This document shows, piece after piece, positions 12,237-24,835 of a DNA stretch of 64,000 bases (within the stretch, counting starts at the first letter, position 1; each line of letters starts with the position of its first letter). The notes under the pieces are model-generated. The model saw only the letters and a list, made by a program, of their open reading frames with translations. It was not told where the DNA came from and did no database searches. The DNA is taken from positions 4,960,001 to 5,024,000 of the forward strand of contig NC_079148.1 in assembly GCF_945859685.1 (NCBI RefSeq). Reading direction: 5' to 3'. This stretch comes from Eupeodes corollae (taxonomy: Eukaryota > Arthropoda > Insecta > Diptera > Syrphidae). The position numbers and the translations under genes were made by a program.

Positions 12237-13089
12237 CTCATGGGACAGGTGCACTGCACATACCGAACCGACCAAACAATATCGAATCAATAGGCTCCGA
12301 TCAAATTCGTTGATCTAAACCTTCTTCAACCTTCTCTGGGGCTGGCTAGCTGCTGTTTTCCTTCGACCACACATCAGGACCTAACCTATACGGTTTCTTT
12401 CTTTTACTAATTGACACTTAAATCAAAAGATACAATCGAACTTCTGTCTTTCTGTCTGCATCGTCGTCGTCGTGTCGTTTCGGCATCCGTTTTTGTACGA
12501 ACGTTCCTATTTTAGATATTTTTTGAGGATATAATATTTTTTTGGAAGAATCATTTGATTTGGTCGGTGTCAAACGAACACAATGCCTTCGGCAGTTGAT
12601 GCAATTAATCAATCGGCAAAAGGATCTTATCTTTGATTTAAGTTGGTTTCGTGACGATAAATATATCTTTATCCCCGTAAGGGTTTTGTGGTGCAAATGA
12701 GAGGTGGTTTTCATTCTAAAACAGGTAGCCACAATCTACCACTCATTATATACCTACACTACAGGTGGTCAGAGCTACTGATTTTTTTTTAATAATGTAG
12801 CCTTACATACACATATGGTATATCTATGCAGTTAGATATGAATTTGCCAGGCATGAGAATTTTGAAAATTCAAGATGCATATCCTTTTTACCTTCGGCTA
12901 AGAAAAAGAAGATTGAAATAGGAAAAAACCATTGATGATTTTTAATTTTCTGAGATAATGAAACAAAAACTTACAAGTAAAAAAAATGAATTCCGACTTT
13001 AAAAAACAAACAATTGAAAAACGGGACAAGTTGACATTCAATCTAGGATTTTTGATATTAAAAAATAACTAGTAATTTTTTAGGATGAA
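12237..13089. other. Non-genic DNA
   Basis: No gene recognised. The minus-strand open frame at 12418-12732 has no domain, and simple CGTCGTCGT at about 12460 shapes part of it. Confidence 0.4.
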
Positions 13090-14270
13090 TGGGTCATAAT
13101 ATGAAATTCTTAATGACAAAATGATTAATTTCAATGCAACAAAAATATCAAAGAAGAAGGGTTTAGCTATTTGTCCTCTTAGGGAACAAAATAACGTTTA
13201 TAGTACGCAGGAAGAAAAGTCAAATATCTTCGCTCAAACTTTCAACCGCAATCATTCAGTGTCCGCTCATTTAAGTGATAACGTAACTTCGAAGATTCTG
13301 TAATATTTCAACCCAGTACACTTATTCCTAACAACAGTTTGGTAAAACGCTTGCTAAAATCTGAAAATAAAGAAATCTCCTGAAGATGATGGAATTAGCA
13401 ACCAATTATCAAAAACACTGCCTAAAAAAGGTATAACTTTTTTAACTATTATCTTCAATGTTTGTATCAAACATTCTTATTTTCCTGACAGTAGAAGACG
13501 TTATACCTATTGCCAAGGCTGGAAAACCTAAAGATAGCCCATGAAGTTATGGGCCTATAAGTCTTCTAAGCAATATATGTAAACTTTTTGAAAAGGTGTT
13601 AAAGGACCGAATCGTGCAACAATTGGACAATTCGGATTTAGAGCAGGTCACTCCACCTCCCACCAAGTCCTTAGAATTAAAAAATATGTCCAAAACTATT
13701 TTATTTTAAAAACTTCGACGGGTCTAGTTTTGCTAAAGATAGAAAAAGCCTTTGAAACTGTTTGGAACGATGGACTTTGATATTTCATTTGGCGTTCCTC
13801 AAGGATCTGTTTTGGGTCCCATTCTCTTTAACGTTTTCTTATCCGATCTTCCTAGGCTTAAAAATACTGAAATTGCCCAGTTCGCGGACGACACTGCCCT
13901 TTTTGCATCAAGTGTTTTTGCTCAAGACGCACTTAACTACAGTGTTCCCTTGATAAACTTCTTACTCTTAAATAAGTGAAAAATTAAAGTTAATGCCGAA
14001 AAATAATACGGCATTTGGTTCTCACGATGTAGAAATATCGTATGGTCCGAAAATTTTAAATATCTTATCATTATACTTGATAAAAAACTCACTTTTCACA
14101 CTCACATCATATCAAATATTTCAGTCAGTCCTCACTTATGGAGCACCAGCAGCGTGGTTCAATTGTGCTGAGACTCACATTAAAAAATTACAGATATTTA
14201 AAAAGAAAGTCCTAAAACTAATATTTAATTTGCTTCGTTACTATTCTACTATAAGACTCTAAAAAAGAGC
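13090..14270 (+). mobile_element. Jockey-type non-LTR retrotransposon ORF2 relic
   Basis: Plus-strand ORF2 fragment. In order it shows a linker before RT (13121-13303), a KSPEDDGISNQL-type motif (about 13377), SYGPISLLSNICKLFEKVL (RT motif 2, about 13547), a degraded KAFETVWN (about 13750), FGVPQGSVLGPILFNVFLSD (about 13790), and FADDTALFAS with intact catalytic Asp-Asp (about 13880). It ends with the typical jockey C-terminal LTYGAPAAWFNCAETHIKKL (about 14130). Frames change several times and the stretch between the KAFETVWN and GVPQGS blocks is deleted, so it is dead. About 380 bases of AT-rich DNA (14271-14646), perhaps its 3' untranslated part, separate it from mariner copy 1. Confidence 0.75.
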
Positions 14271-14646
14271 TGATTCCAACTTTACAAATTACAAAACAAC
14301 TTTTTCGAGAGATGTTCTTTTCCCGATAATGATCTCATTCAAAACTTACAATAAAAAGTAATTTCCTAATATGTTGGGTGTATGTGCAATACTAGTTTTT
14401 AAGCTTAATATTAGGGTTTTTTTCTTGTAGTGTTTTCCCTTAAATAAATGTGTTTAACATTTTTTCTTTTCTTAAAATCTTGTTAAAAATTTGTTATTTA
14501 TTTTAAAGTTGTAAGGCAATTTTGTTTTTCTAAATCTCTTAAATTGTTTGTCAAATTTAAAATAATGTAAAAATTGTGATTAGATACAACGAAACTGACT
14601 GTTTTTGATAAGAAATTGGGATATACAGATTAAAGTATAGTATGTA

Positions 14647-15952
14647 AACGGTGATTTTTTAAGAGCTTGAGAACTTTTTTAAAAAAAAAAACGCATAAAA
14701 TATACAAAATCTCATCGATTCTTTATTTGAAACGTTAGATTGGTCCATGACTTTTACTTTTTGAAGATAATTTCATTTAAATGTTGACCGCGGCGGCGTC
14801 TTAGGTGTTCCATTCGGAAAGTCCAATTTTGGGTAACTTTTTCGAGCATTTCGGCCGGAATAGCCCGAATTTCTTCGGAAATGTTGTCTTCCAAAGCTGG
14901 AATAGTTGCTGGCTTATTTGTGTAGACTTTAGACTTGACGTAGCCCCACAAAAAATAGTCTAAAGGCGTCAAATCGCATGATCTTGGTGGCCAACTTACC
15001 GGTCCATTCCTTGAGATGAATTGTTCTCCGAAGTTTTCCCTCAAAATGGCCATAGGATAACGAGCTGTGTGGCATGTAGCGCCATTTTGTTAAAACCACA
15101 TGTCAACCAAGTTCAGTTCTTCCATTTTTGGCAACAAAAAGTTTGTTAGCATTGAACGATAGCGATCGCCATTCACCGTAACGTTGCGTCCAACAGCATC
15201 TTTGAAAAAATACGGTCCAATGATTCCACCAGCGTACAAACCACACCAAACAGTGCATTTTTCGGGATGCATTGGCAGTTCTTGAACGGCTTCTGGTTGC
15301 TCTTCACTCCAAATGCGGCAATTTTGCTTATTTACGTAGCCATTAAACCAGAAATGAGCCTCATCGCTGAACAAAATTTGTCGATAAAAAAGCGGATTTT
15401 CTGCCAACTTTTCTAGGGCCCATTCACTGAAAATTCGACGTTGTGGCAGATCGTTCGGCTTCAGTTCTTGCACGAGCTGTATTTTATACGGTTTTACACC
15501 AAGATCTTTGCGTAAAATCTTCCATGTGGTCGAATAACACAAACCCAATTGCTGCGAACGGCGACGAATCGACATTTCACGGTCTTCAGCAACACTCTCA
15601 GAAACAGACGCAATATTCTCTTCTGTACGCACTGTACGCATTCGTGTGGTTGGTTTAATGTCCAATAAAGTAAACTGAGTGCGAAACTTGGTCACAATCG
15701 CATTAATTGTTTGCTCACTTGGTCGATTATGTAGACCATAAATCGGACGTAAAGCCCGAAACACATTTCGAACCGAACACTGATTTTGGTAATAAAATTC
15801 AATGATTTGCAAGCGTTGCTCGTTAGTAAGTCTATTCATGATGAAATGTCAAAGCATACTGAGCATCTTTCTCTTTGACACCATGTCTGAAATCCCGCGT
15901 GATCTGTCAAATACTAATGCATGAAAATCCTAACCTCAAAAAAATCACCCTT
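14647..15952 (-). mobile_element. rosa-type (DD41D) mariner element, copy 1, both ends present
   Basis: A 1306-bp Tc1/mariner element with short inverted ends AACGGTGATTTTTT (left, 14647) and AAAAAAATCACCCTT (right, to 15952), flanked by a TA on each side (14645-14646 and 15953-15954) as expected for this superfamily. The TA lies in a palindromic setting (AGTATG-TA on the left, TA-CATACT on the right). It contains a single transposase frame on the minus strand (14754-15839) that is disabled. The only close relative in the window is copy 2 at 24836-26064. Confidence 0.85.
14754..15839 (-). pseudogene. Mariner transposase, DD41D type, inactivated (copy 1)
   Basis: The frame from ATG at 15839 to the stop at 14754 would encode 361 residues, normal for mariner, but codon 250 (15090-15092) is TAA where copy 2 has CAA. 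The N-terminus MNRLTNEQRLQIIEF and RRRSQQLGLCYSTTWKILRK form the paired helix-turn-helix DNA-binding domain. The first catalytic Asp is in ILFSDEAHFWFNG and the third in LTPLDYFLWGYVKS. In copy 2 41 residues separate the second and third Asp, hence DD41D. In this copy the second catalytic Asp is changed to Asn (QNGATCHTA), which would itself abolish cutting and joining. Neighbouring residues are also altered (RYPM here, RDSM in copy 2). Confidence 0.88.
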
Positions 15953-15959
15953 TACATAC

Positions 15960-17521
15960 TAAGACTATTTTCATTTTAAACGTCCACATTCCTCCAAAAA
16001 GTTTGGAGTCTGTTTATAACAATCTCTCTTTGGAATTTGACTATCTTATAAATTTGCCCAGCTCTGACACTATTTTACTTCTAGGTGATTTGAAACAAGC
16101 TGTATTAAAAACTCAAAAATCGAATTTTCGATTAAGCTTTTCTTCTGACGCTATAAGTAATCTTGTTCTAGAATCTAGATCAGGAATAACTAATATTGAT
16201 AAATATCACGCCCCTTTGGACATTTTGTTTTACTAAAGTAGTCACCTTACTGAACACTGTAATTCCTTTGATTGTTTATTTTCATTTTGATTTCAGAAGA
16301 ACCCCTTACGTTCTTATTTAAATTTTCTCTAAAAACAGGCAAATTTCTAAGCACATGGAAGAAGTCATTTCTAACACCAATATTTAAGAAAGGTAACAAG
16401 GCGGATTTAAGCAACTACAGGCCCATTGCAAAGCTTTCTTTTTGTGAAAAAAAGGATCAACCATTAAAAATCTTTTTACATTCTCAAACATATGTTCAAA
16501 CGCTTTAGAACCAGGTTATGAAGTTGACTGTGTATACACTGACTTTTCTAAAGCGTTTGATCAAATTAGCCACGGAATTATTTTATTTAAACTTAAAGCT
16601 CTTGGTTTTCCACCATTTTTCTTAGCTTGGATTAAATCATACCTTGAAAACAGATCCTATGAGGTAAAATTTAGAAATTGTCATTCTGAACCTTTTGTTG
16701 CTCAATCTGGTGTTCCCCAGGGAAGCCATCTTGGCCCATTTCTGTTCCTCCTGTCTATTAACGATGTATCGTCATGTCAACGCTCAATTGAACTTCTCAT
16801 TTTTGCTGACGATATGAAGATTTTAAAACAATAAAGTCCACCCATGATCGTATTATTTTACAAGCCGACATTGATAGTTTCACATTTTTGTGTGGGAAAA
16901 ATAACCTTGCCCTCAACCCTTTAAAATGCCAGACGATAACTTTTACTAAAAAAAATCAGTAACGTATTCGACTATCACAGCAAAAACTCTGTCGTGTCTC
17001 CACATTTAAAGATTAAGGTGTTCATTTATTTTCCAACATAGATTTTACACATCACATTAATTTTATTATTAAGAAAGCAAGTTCTATGATTAGTTTTATA
17101 AAACGCTGGCCAAAGGAGTTCAATGATCCCTTTCTTTGTACAATTGTCATGCTCGTCCTCACCTTGAATATGCTCCGCAGGTATGGACTCATAAAAAACG
17201 AATTGAATCAATTCAACATAATTTCATTCGCTTTGCCCTAAAGGGTCTTCCTTGGGATGATCCTTATGATCTGCCTCCCTATGAACATCGTATTCTGCTT
17301 CTTTCAATGCAATCTCTCCCTCAAAGGTGTGTTAATAATGACTTATTATTTTTTCATCAACTCATTAATGGTGAAATTAATGCACCTTATTTGCTTTCTT
17401 GTGTACATTTGAATTACCGAGGCAGAACTCATCACCTGCGTACCTTTGACTTAATACATATTGACTTTCATAGAACTAACTATGGAAATAATGAAGCTTT
17501 AAGTCGAATGAGCATTTTATA
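15960..17521 (+). mobile_element. Non-LTR retrotransposon with endonuclease tail end and RT (FADDMKIF type)
   Basis: Starts directly after mariner copy 1 with an APE-type endonuclease segment (ILNVHIPPKSLESV, then SDTILLLGDL, the last normally reading LGDFN). It continues with RT motifs KKGNKADLSNYRPIAKLS (about 16390), YTDFSKAFDQISHGIILFKL (about 16535), SGVPQGSHLGPFLFLLSIND (about 16710) and FADDMKIF (about 16800, catalytic residues intact). The C-terminal region runs to the assembly gap. Several stops and frameshifts break it. It resembles the element at 18248-20301 (same GSHLGP and DDMKIF signatures), so both belong to one group, but the exact clade is unresolved. Confidence 0.75.
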
Positions 17522-17721
17522 NNNNNNNNNNNNNNNNNNNNNNNNNNNNNNNNNNNNNNNNNNNNNNNNNNNNNNNNNNNNNNNNNNNNNNNNNNNNNNN
17601 NNNNNNNNNNNNNNNNNNNNNNNNNNNNNNNNNNNNNNNNNNNNNNNNNNNNNNNNNNNNNNNNNNNNNNNNNNNNNNNNNNNNNNNNNNNNNNNNNNNN
17701 NNNNNNNNNNNNNNNNNNNNN
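17522..17721. other. Assembly gap (200 N)
   Basis: Exactly 200 N, most likely a fixed-length placeholder. The true length is unknown. It separates the element ending at 17521 from repeat A copy 2, so the 3' end of that element and its target duplication cannot be judged. Confidence 0.98.
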
Positions 17722-17724
17722 AAC

Positions 17725-20700
17725 GAGGCTGGTATGCGACCCACACTGATAATTTCCTATATCCTCTGTTGATTTGTCTTGCCTAAAAGGTTTATAGGTT
17801 TTCGTGTTGTGTTAAAAAAGTTGTCAGTTAAATTATTCTTTAAAATTACCAACAATATTTTTTATATCAAGAAATAGTTTAGTTTGAAAATCTAGTTTTG
17901 TTAAATAAATTTTTAGCGAAAACAAATTGTAGCATTTCTTACATTTTTACTTACTTTATTTTACTTTATTGGATGAATGAAATTAATTTAAGAGATTTCA
18001 AAAACCGAACATCAATTTTTACCAAATTGGCGTATTTTTTTGTAGATTTTATTTTTATATAAAAAAAACGGACTTTTGGATTAAAAAAAAACTACTGAAT
18101 ATCGAAGACAATATTTTTTTTTTGCAACACAAAAAAAGTTTGGAGACAATATTTTTAATTTTTGAAACGCTATTTGAGTAGAAAGTAAATTTTTACCAAG
18201 TATTATTTTTTAGGTTTTTATTTTTTGTAAAAAAAAACTGTAAATTCAAGTTTAATTTCCACTTTAAAAAATTAAATTAATTCTACATTTCAAAAAGGAA
18301 ATGTTTGAAATCATTTAAAACACCTTGGTCTAATAAACGATTAGTTAATTTAAAAAAAAATTAAAATAAAGCTTTATAATAAAAATTTATAAAATCAAAT
18401 TCCGAAGCTGACAGAAAGCTGTTCTGCCAATTTCGTAAAGAATATGATTTTCTAAACAAGTATTTGCACAAGAAATACATATTGAACATCCAAAGCCGTA
18501 TTTCTTCGTATTTCAATGCCTTTTGGATTTTTTTAAATGGAAAGAAACGTTCTTTAGGTCTTCGAGAAAATGTGGAATTTGATGATAGTATTTCTTCTGA
18601 TTCACAGAGTGCATGTGAACTTTTCTCAAATTTTTTTAAGTCGTTTTATGTTCAACATTCCGAACTAAAGCTTCATCAAATAGAAAATGTATGCATTAAA
18701 AATGCTAATATCTCAAAACTTTATCTCTTTGAGTTTGACATTCTTAATGGTATCTCAAAATTAAAGTCTAGCTCAAATCCTAGTCCAGATGGAATTCCAT
18801 CTATGGTTCTGAAGCAATGTCAATTCAATTAAGTGTTCCCACTACTAATAATTTTTTTTATAAATCTCTCTGTACTGGCGAATTTCTTGATGAGTGGAAG
18901 TTCTCATATATTAGTCCTATTGACAAAGCTGGTCCAAAAAATCTTGTAACAAATTACCGCGCTATAACTAAAGCTCTCTGCAATACCTAAATTATTTGAG
19001 TTTATAGTAAAAGATCGTTTGTATTTTAGTATAAAAGAGCTTATTTGCGTTGAACAACATGGGTTTATGTCAGGCAAGTCTACTTCAACAAATCTCATGC
19101 TTTATTGTTAATATGTCATCGATTCATTAGAATCTGGTTATCAGGTAGATACTATCTAGACAGACTTTATAAAAGCATTTGATTATATTTGTCATGAAAT
19201 TCTTCTAGCTAAACTTCAAGCTTTTGGCATTCACGGATTGCTTCTGAAATGGATTTCCAGCTACCTTTATAAGAGAACACAATGTATGAAATTGGGGAAA
19301 TTCTACTCTTATATCATACTAGCTTCATCAGGAGTTCCTCAAGGTAGCCATCTGGGACCACTTCTTTTCAATATATTTGTTACTGATATCCCCTCTCTTC
19401 TTAAAAATGCATCTTGTTTGATGTATGCTGATGACATGAAAATTTTTCTTTGTATCAAAAATAGAATTGATCAGCAAAGTCTTCAAAATGATTTAAATTT
19501 TTATCCGATTGGTGTGATATGAATATCCTGTTTACTGCACATCGTATTTCAATGATCCACAACTACCATATGTTCAACCCAATTCTTGATCGCAAATTTG
19601 AGATTCCTGATCTTGGAGTCATTTTTGATCCAAAGTTGTCTTTTTCGTTACTTATAGATTATGTAATTGCAAGGGCTAATTCAATGCTTGGTTTCGTCAA
19701 GCGAAACTACAGAGTTTTCCAACCCTTATGCTCTGAAATCATTGTATACATGTCATTAGTACGTCCGATCCTTGAGTATTGTTCAATTGTTTGGTGTCCT
19801 TCTACTTCCATTGGGTTAACTCGTATTGAAAGAGTTCAAAAGGCTTTCACAAGATTTGTTGTTAGGCAACTGAAATGGAGAATTGATACTCCTTCATATC
19901 CGTCAAGATGTGCTTTGATCGGACTTTTTCTCTACAAAAAAGGCGTTCGGTTCAATGTATACTGTTTGTCCATGATGTATGTATGATACGATATGAAAGT
20001 ATAAAAATGCCCACAAATCATTTATAATTTTGAAATCTCTATTTCGGAGAGAAGATTGCGTCTTCATTTCTTTAACAATCCTAAACATAGATGTAATTAT
20101 GGTTGCAACGAACTATTTCCTAGATGCATAAAATTTGTCAACACTATGTATATGTAATGAACTTGATCTTTCTACAAACAGATATGAATTTAAAATCCAA
20201 TTGCAAAGCATATTATAAATTAGCTTTAAGTATTTAATTATATTTTTATATTAAAATTGTCAGTAATCTGTAAGATTCATGTCCGTAGATGAATAAATAA
20301 ATAAATTCGAATTTTCTCAAAATTTTACTGAATGTTTGAAAAAAATATTTCTTAGTTTGAAGCCATAATCTCAAATTTTGGAAGGATATTTGTGTCGAGA
20401 ATCCATTTTTATCAACTTTTGTTAATTTTTCTTGTTGGTTTTTTATGAAAAAACAGTCAATTCGATTTTCTTCAAAATTCTACTGAATGTTGCAAACAGT
20501 AGTATATATAAGAAAAAATTTGTTTAAAGTCATTATCTCAAAGTTGTGGAAAATATATTTCAGTCGAAAATCAATTTTTACGAACTTTTGTTAAATTTTC
20601 TTTTAAGTTATTATTTTTGTTTAAAAAAAAACTGTCAATTTTGTTTTTCTAAAAATTTTACCAGATGTTAAAAACGTTTTTTTTTTCGTTGCACAAAATT

Positions 20701-21159
20701 GTTTTGGAGATGATATTATTTTTAATTCGTTAAATTTTGGTGACAATTTTTTTCAGTTTTTTGATTTATAAAAAAACTGTTAAATGGATTTTTTTTCAAA
20801 AATATATTTGGTTGGTATTACGTTATAATTTATAATAAAAAATTCAATTCAAGTCTTTAGCGTCATTGGTTAACCAAAAAATTGACCTTTTTTAAACTGT
20901 TATGGTAAAAAAACCACCCAAAGAATTTTCTTGATAGCCCTTTTTGCATCTTTCTGCATTATTATCTGTATAACAAAATTTATTTGAAGTCGATATCTCT
21001 TGTGGCTCTTGAGCTATGGACAACGAAAAAAACACGCACGCACAGAAATCTTTCTAAAAATCTTTTATTTCGACTCTAGGGAAATTGTAACGACGAGAAA
21101 TGTCAAAATTTTCATTTTGACAAATCGGACCCATTAAAATAACTTCCTTTAAGTTGTTA
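17725..21159 (+). repeat. Repeat A, copy 2, split by a non-LTR insertion
   Basis: Starts GAGGCTGGTATGCGACCCAC just after the gap, breaks at 18247, resumes at 20302 and ends near 21159 with the diverged terminus AACTTCCTTTAAGTTGTTAA. The second part has more than two of the internal ~185-bp units and the conserved module with GCTCTTGAGCTATGGACAAC and ATTTTGACAAATCGGACCC. Without the insertion it would be longer than copies 1 and 3 through extra internal units, so unit number varies between copies. Confidence 0.7.
18248..20301 (+). mobile_element. Non-LTR retrotransposon inserted in repeat A, with 7-bp target duplication
   Basis: 5'-truncated element in repeat A. TAAATTC occurs at both edges (18241-18247 and 20302-20308), fitting a target-site duplication, and the 3' end is a short AATAAATAAATA tail. 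The coding relic runs from a linker (18464-18832, SNPSPDGIPSMVLKQ) through degraded RT motifs to SSGVPQGSHLGPLLFNIF (about 19330) and YADDMKIF (about 19425, catalytic pair intact). A C-terminal part carries LVRPILEYCSIVWCP (about 19760). Two stretches are still open (19238-19522 and 19519-19986) but in different frames, so it is not functional. It is younger than the repeat A copy it interrupts. Confidence 0.78.
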
Positions 21160-23238
21160 ATAAACCGTTTTTTATAAATAAAACAAAATATAACAAAAAT
21201 AGTTTTATGAAACGAAAAATAAGTTTTCGATATTTTTTTAAAATTTTAAAAAAATCGATGTTTTATACACATAACAAAATTCTAAAAAAACACAACTAAA
21301 AGTTTTTAAAAATCGATTTTTGACTTAAGTATATTGGCAAAAAATTGAAGATATTGCCTTCGCAAAGTATTGTTTACATAATAAGTTGTTAAAGTTTTAG
21401 AAAAAGCGACCGACTGGCGAATGTGGGAACCGATTTTCAACTAAAACTGTACTCTTTCCAATTTTTTGATAATTTACTAGAAACTACAATTATTAATGTG
21501 AAGCAGTTAAAAAAAATGCAATAGAAGGGAAAAGGAACAGTCAACCCTACAATCCAATAAATCTTCTAAAACAATAATTTCTTCCCTCTTTATCATGGAC
21601 TTTAATTCGTTTTTCCGTCATTACAGAGTTTGTCTTTACACTTCATATCATAAATATTTATGAATGTGCAACCAAATGTAATATATTCCTCCTTTGTCCA
21701 TATACATATTATAAAACTGCCTTAAGTCGTATTAAAATCTAATTCGAATAATTTAAGGTTAAATCGATTGGAATGAGAATTATTAAAATTCAAAAGACAT
21801 ACAAATACAATGCTCCTATGTGAACCCATAAAATATTTCTAGATTTGTCGTTTATAATCTCTTAGTTTTTCTTCTACATAACCAAATTATAAAATTTACA
21901 TCTCTGACATTTTGTTATCACTTTATTGCACCCTGATGACAGGCTTCATTTGCAGATACCACACTTCTACAAATCAAGTCTATTAAGAATGTCATCAGTT
22001 ACTATATAATTGCTCTTCTATTCTACCTTCTGCATCCAAAACAGAAAATTTCCTTCCTCTTATTCTGCAAAATTTACCTGAGGTTAAAAGACCCCTCTTT
22101 CTTTGTCCTATATAGAAAATCCATTATCTATACCTTCTAACTTTATACCTACGAGTACATAAAACCAATAAAGCTTTGTATTATGTCTCAATATACCTGT
22201 AGGCATACAAATATACCAAACACACTTCTGCTATAAAAGTTCGAAAATTTTCTGTTCAGGATATATCTCTCAGCAGCATGTCCATTCGTTACGGATATAA
22301 AACCACAAATCCCAAAACGAATTGCAGTGATTTTCCAATTTGCAGCCTGCAATTTCAACTTATCAATCCGACACTCGCACACAAAACCCTCATAATTCAA
22401 GTGATTCAATATTCAAGTGTGGATTATATGCGACCTAATAATATCCCATCTTTCTCTTGCTCTTCGGGCCCCAGAGCTAGCCCTTTTCAGGGTATAATAT
22501 TAAGTTCACGAAACTCTTAATCGATATTTATATATTCGTACATAATTCCAAACGTTTTACTACCCCCTTTTCGTATATCTAGATTTCTATACTCGTATAC
22601 AGGATATCAACATCAAGACATCTACTCATAACCTAACCCCTCGAAAAATTCCAAAATTCCATTCGAAATGCAAAAGTCATATAAATGATTTTATCGAATA
22701 CAAATATCGACAATGACAAATGCAAACAGCCATGAGGGTTCAATTGTAACGAGTAACGAACCAATATTCCACGAAGAAGTCCTTGATGTGGTGTGGCTGG
22801 CAAAAGGAAAGGGAGGATATCTTCAGAGTTTCCTCATCAGATCCAATTCGAATCCATAACTCCAGTCGAACGAAAGAAACAACTTTTTCAAAAACCATCG
22901 CCATTTTATCGACAGCAGAGCAGAGGGAAAAAATCAAATCCGTTCTAATGGTGCTCTGCTCCGGTTGTAGTAACATCCAAGTCCCAAATGACTATTAAGT
23001 GGCCCAGTTTCTTGATGCAAACCCTAAACATTTACCCCACGCCGCATCAGGCTGGTTCATATGTGGAAACCTAATCATTTCAAGCACGTGTCAATAATAG
23101 TGAGTGAGAGGATAGGGGGCGGGCTGTAGTTGCCCTGCTATAGAGAACGAAGAAAGGTGCCAAAGGATGAGTGTATATGGAACTTGAAGGAATTCCCATT
23201 CCAATTTGATTGAGAAATTTGCTGCATTTATGAGTTTC

Positions 23239-23274
23239 ACGTAGCCAATGTTGGTTGCAACCAACCGACTACGT
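23239..23274. repeat. Nested palindrome
   Basis: ACGTAG (23239-23244) pairs with CTACGT (23269-23274). Between them is the perfect 16-bp palindrome GTTGGTTGCAACCAAC (23250-23265). Spacers of 5 and 3 bases separate the two levels. Confidence 0.8.
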
Positions 23275-23957
23275 ATACCAGTTCCTCCATATATTATAGT
23301 TGAAGATCTAAGGACTGACATTCACTTGACGCCTACATCATGTCCAGCAGAATTCCCAAATTGGATTTTGGGTGTGAAAAATGATGTTCTTCCTGCGAAA
23401 CACACAACAAAAAAGAAAATACGGGAAAGAACAATGAACAACGATGTACATGTACACAATGCAACAAATCACCCTTATAGCCTTAGCACCATATAAAGCA
23501 ACCAAACCAAACGAACTAACGCCAAACGACCATCAATTCCAAGGATGCCCGACAACAAAAACAACAAAAAAGATCCGTCAGGAAATTTTTGCAAAACTCA
23601 ACATTTTTCTATGAATGCGCGTATTTTATCGTTCTAATCAACCACCAACACCCCCGCCGCCGTTCTCCCTGTCCAAAATATTTACGTCGTCGGGCCAAAG
23701 GATAAGGATGAGATTCGATTTATCTCTTTGGGGGATGACCGACCCGACTATGAGGATGTCCGTTGTTTGTACATTTTATGGAACTGGTAGTGGTATTGGT
23801 GAGGGTCGATGGTAATAGGATTTTTGCTTTTTGTTGCAGCTAACTATGCATTTCAATAGCATGTTGACTACAGGGGTGGATTTGGAAGAATACTAGTTTT
23901 GAACAAATTTTTAAGGCGCTAAGCAGATTTATAAGAAAAAAAAATGCTAGGGCCTAG

Positions 23958-23997
23958 AACAATCCTCAACCGTATTTTAATACAGTTGAGGATTGTT
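23958..23997. repeat. 18-bp hairpin
   Basis: AACAATCCTCAAC (23958-23970) pairs perfectly with GTTGAGGATTGTT (23985-23997). One mismatch and a further 5 bp of stem lead to a 2-base loop. It follows GGGCCTAG, and no element edges were found around it. Confidence 0.8.
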
Positions 23998-24835
23998 AAG
24001 ATATTAGACCTTCTTTCAACATTTGGAAGAACAAGTTACTTTTTTAAAAAACAGAAAGGTAGCTTTTTGGCTCTTTATTTTGATGTTTGTATATTTTTTA
24101 GTTCATTAGCTTTTGTGTTTTTAGAAAAAATAGAAAAAAGTATTATTTTTACAACTGGTTTTGTTAATTTTTTCAAAAAAAATCTTTATAATTTACGACT
24201 TATCGTCAAATTATACCCCGATTATTGTATCACTTATTAAAATAGAGGTAATAGTAAAATGTAGTCCTAAGCTCGTGAATAAAAGAACAAACTGGCCTCA
24301 ATTATGAAATTATCAACAATTGTTTGCTGTTGTGCAAGAAGCTGTGGAAGAAAGTATTCTAATTATTTCGAACTCGAGATAAGCAGAAATGAAATATCCT
24401 GAGGAAATGACGAAGCTAAGAGGTTTTCAGATGTTATGATAAGGCAATTTTTAACCGTTTTAACATAGACCGAAAAACAATAAGTGAGGACAAAAATGAT
24501 GCACTAAGTTCTTAAAAGCCTGATGGCAGATTCTCCTCCGAAAATATGTTTTGGGGAGCAGCAATCAAAGCTTCTAAAAGATTTCCAACACCAAACCTGC
24601 CAGTAAAAGTCTGATCTTTTTCCTGATCATTTCACGAATTTCTTTAAATTGCTTTTAATAACAAATAATACAGACTTTTTTAATGTTGTCGATAGAAACG
24701 ATTAATTTGAAATTCTTTTTGTCATGCAGAATTACAAATTATGTGTCAACTTAAGTTGTCTGATAAGAAACCTCCAGAAAAATCATACAACTGAAAATAA
24801 AAATGGAAGAAAGAAGGCTAATTCCAAGGTATTGG

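Larger units (their letters stand above)
21160..24835. other. Non-genic DNA with two strong inverted repeats
   Basis: No gene or element recognised. From about 22180 to 23800 the base composition is more mixed than the AT-rich flanks, which may mean old single-copy DNA, but open frames there lack domains. The two palindromes at 23239-23274 and 23958-23997 are listed separately. The 24241-24835 part has scattered short frames with no recognisable motif. Confidence 0.45.

Noticed and set aside
23944..24240. 98-codon open frame
   Set aside because: Its beginning is the hairpin at 23958-23997 and the rest is Phe/Leu-rich from T-rich DNA.
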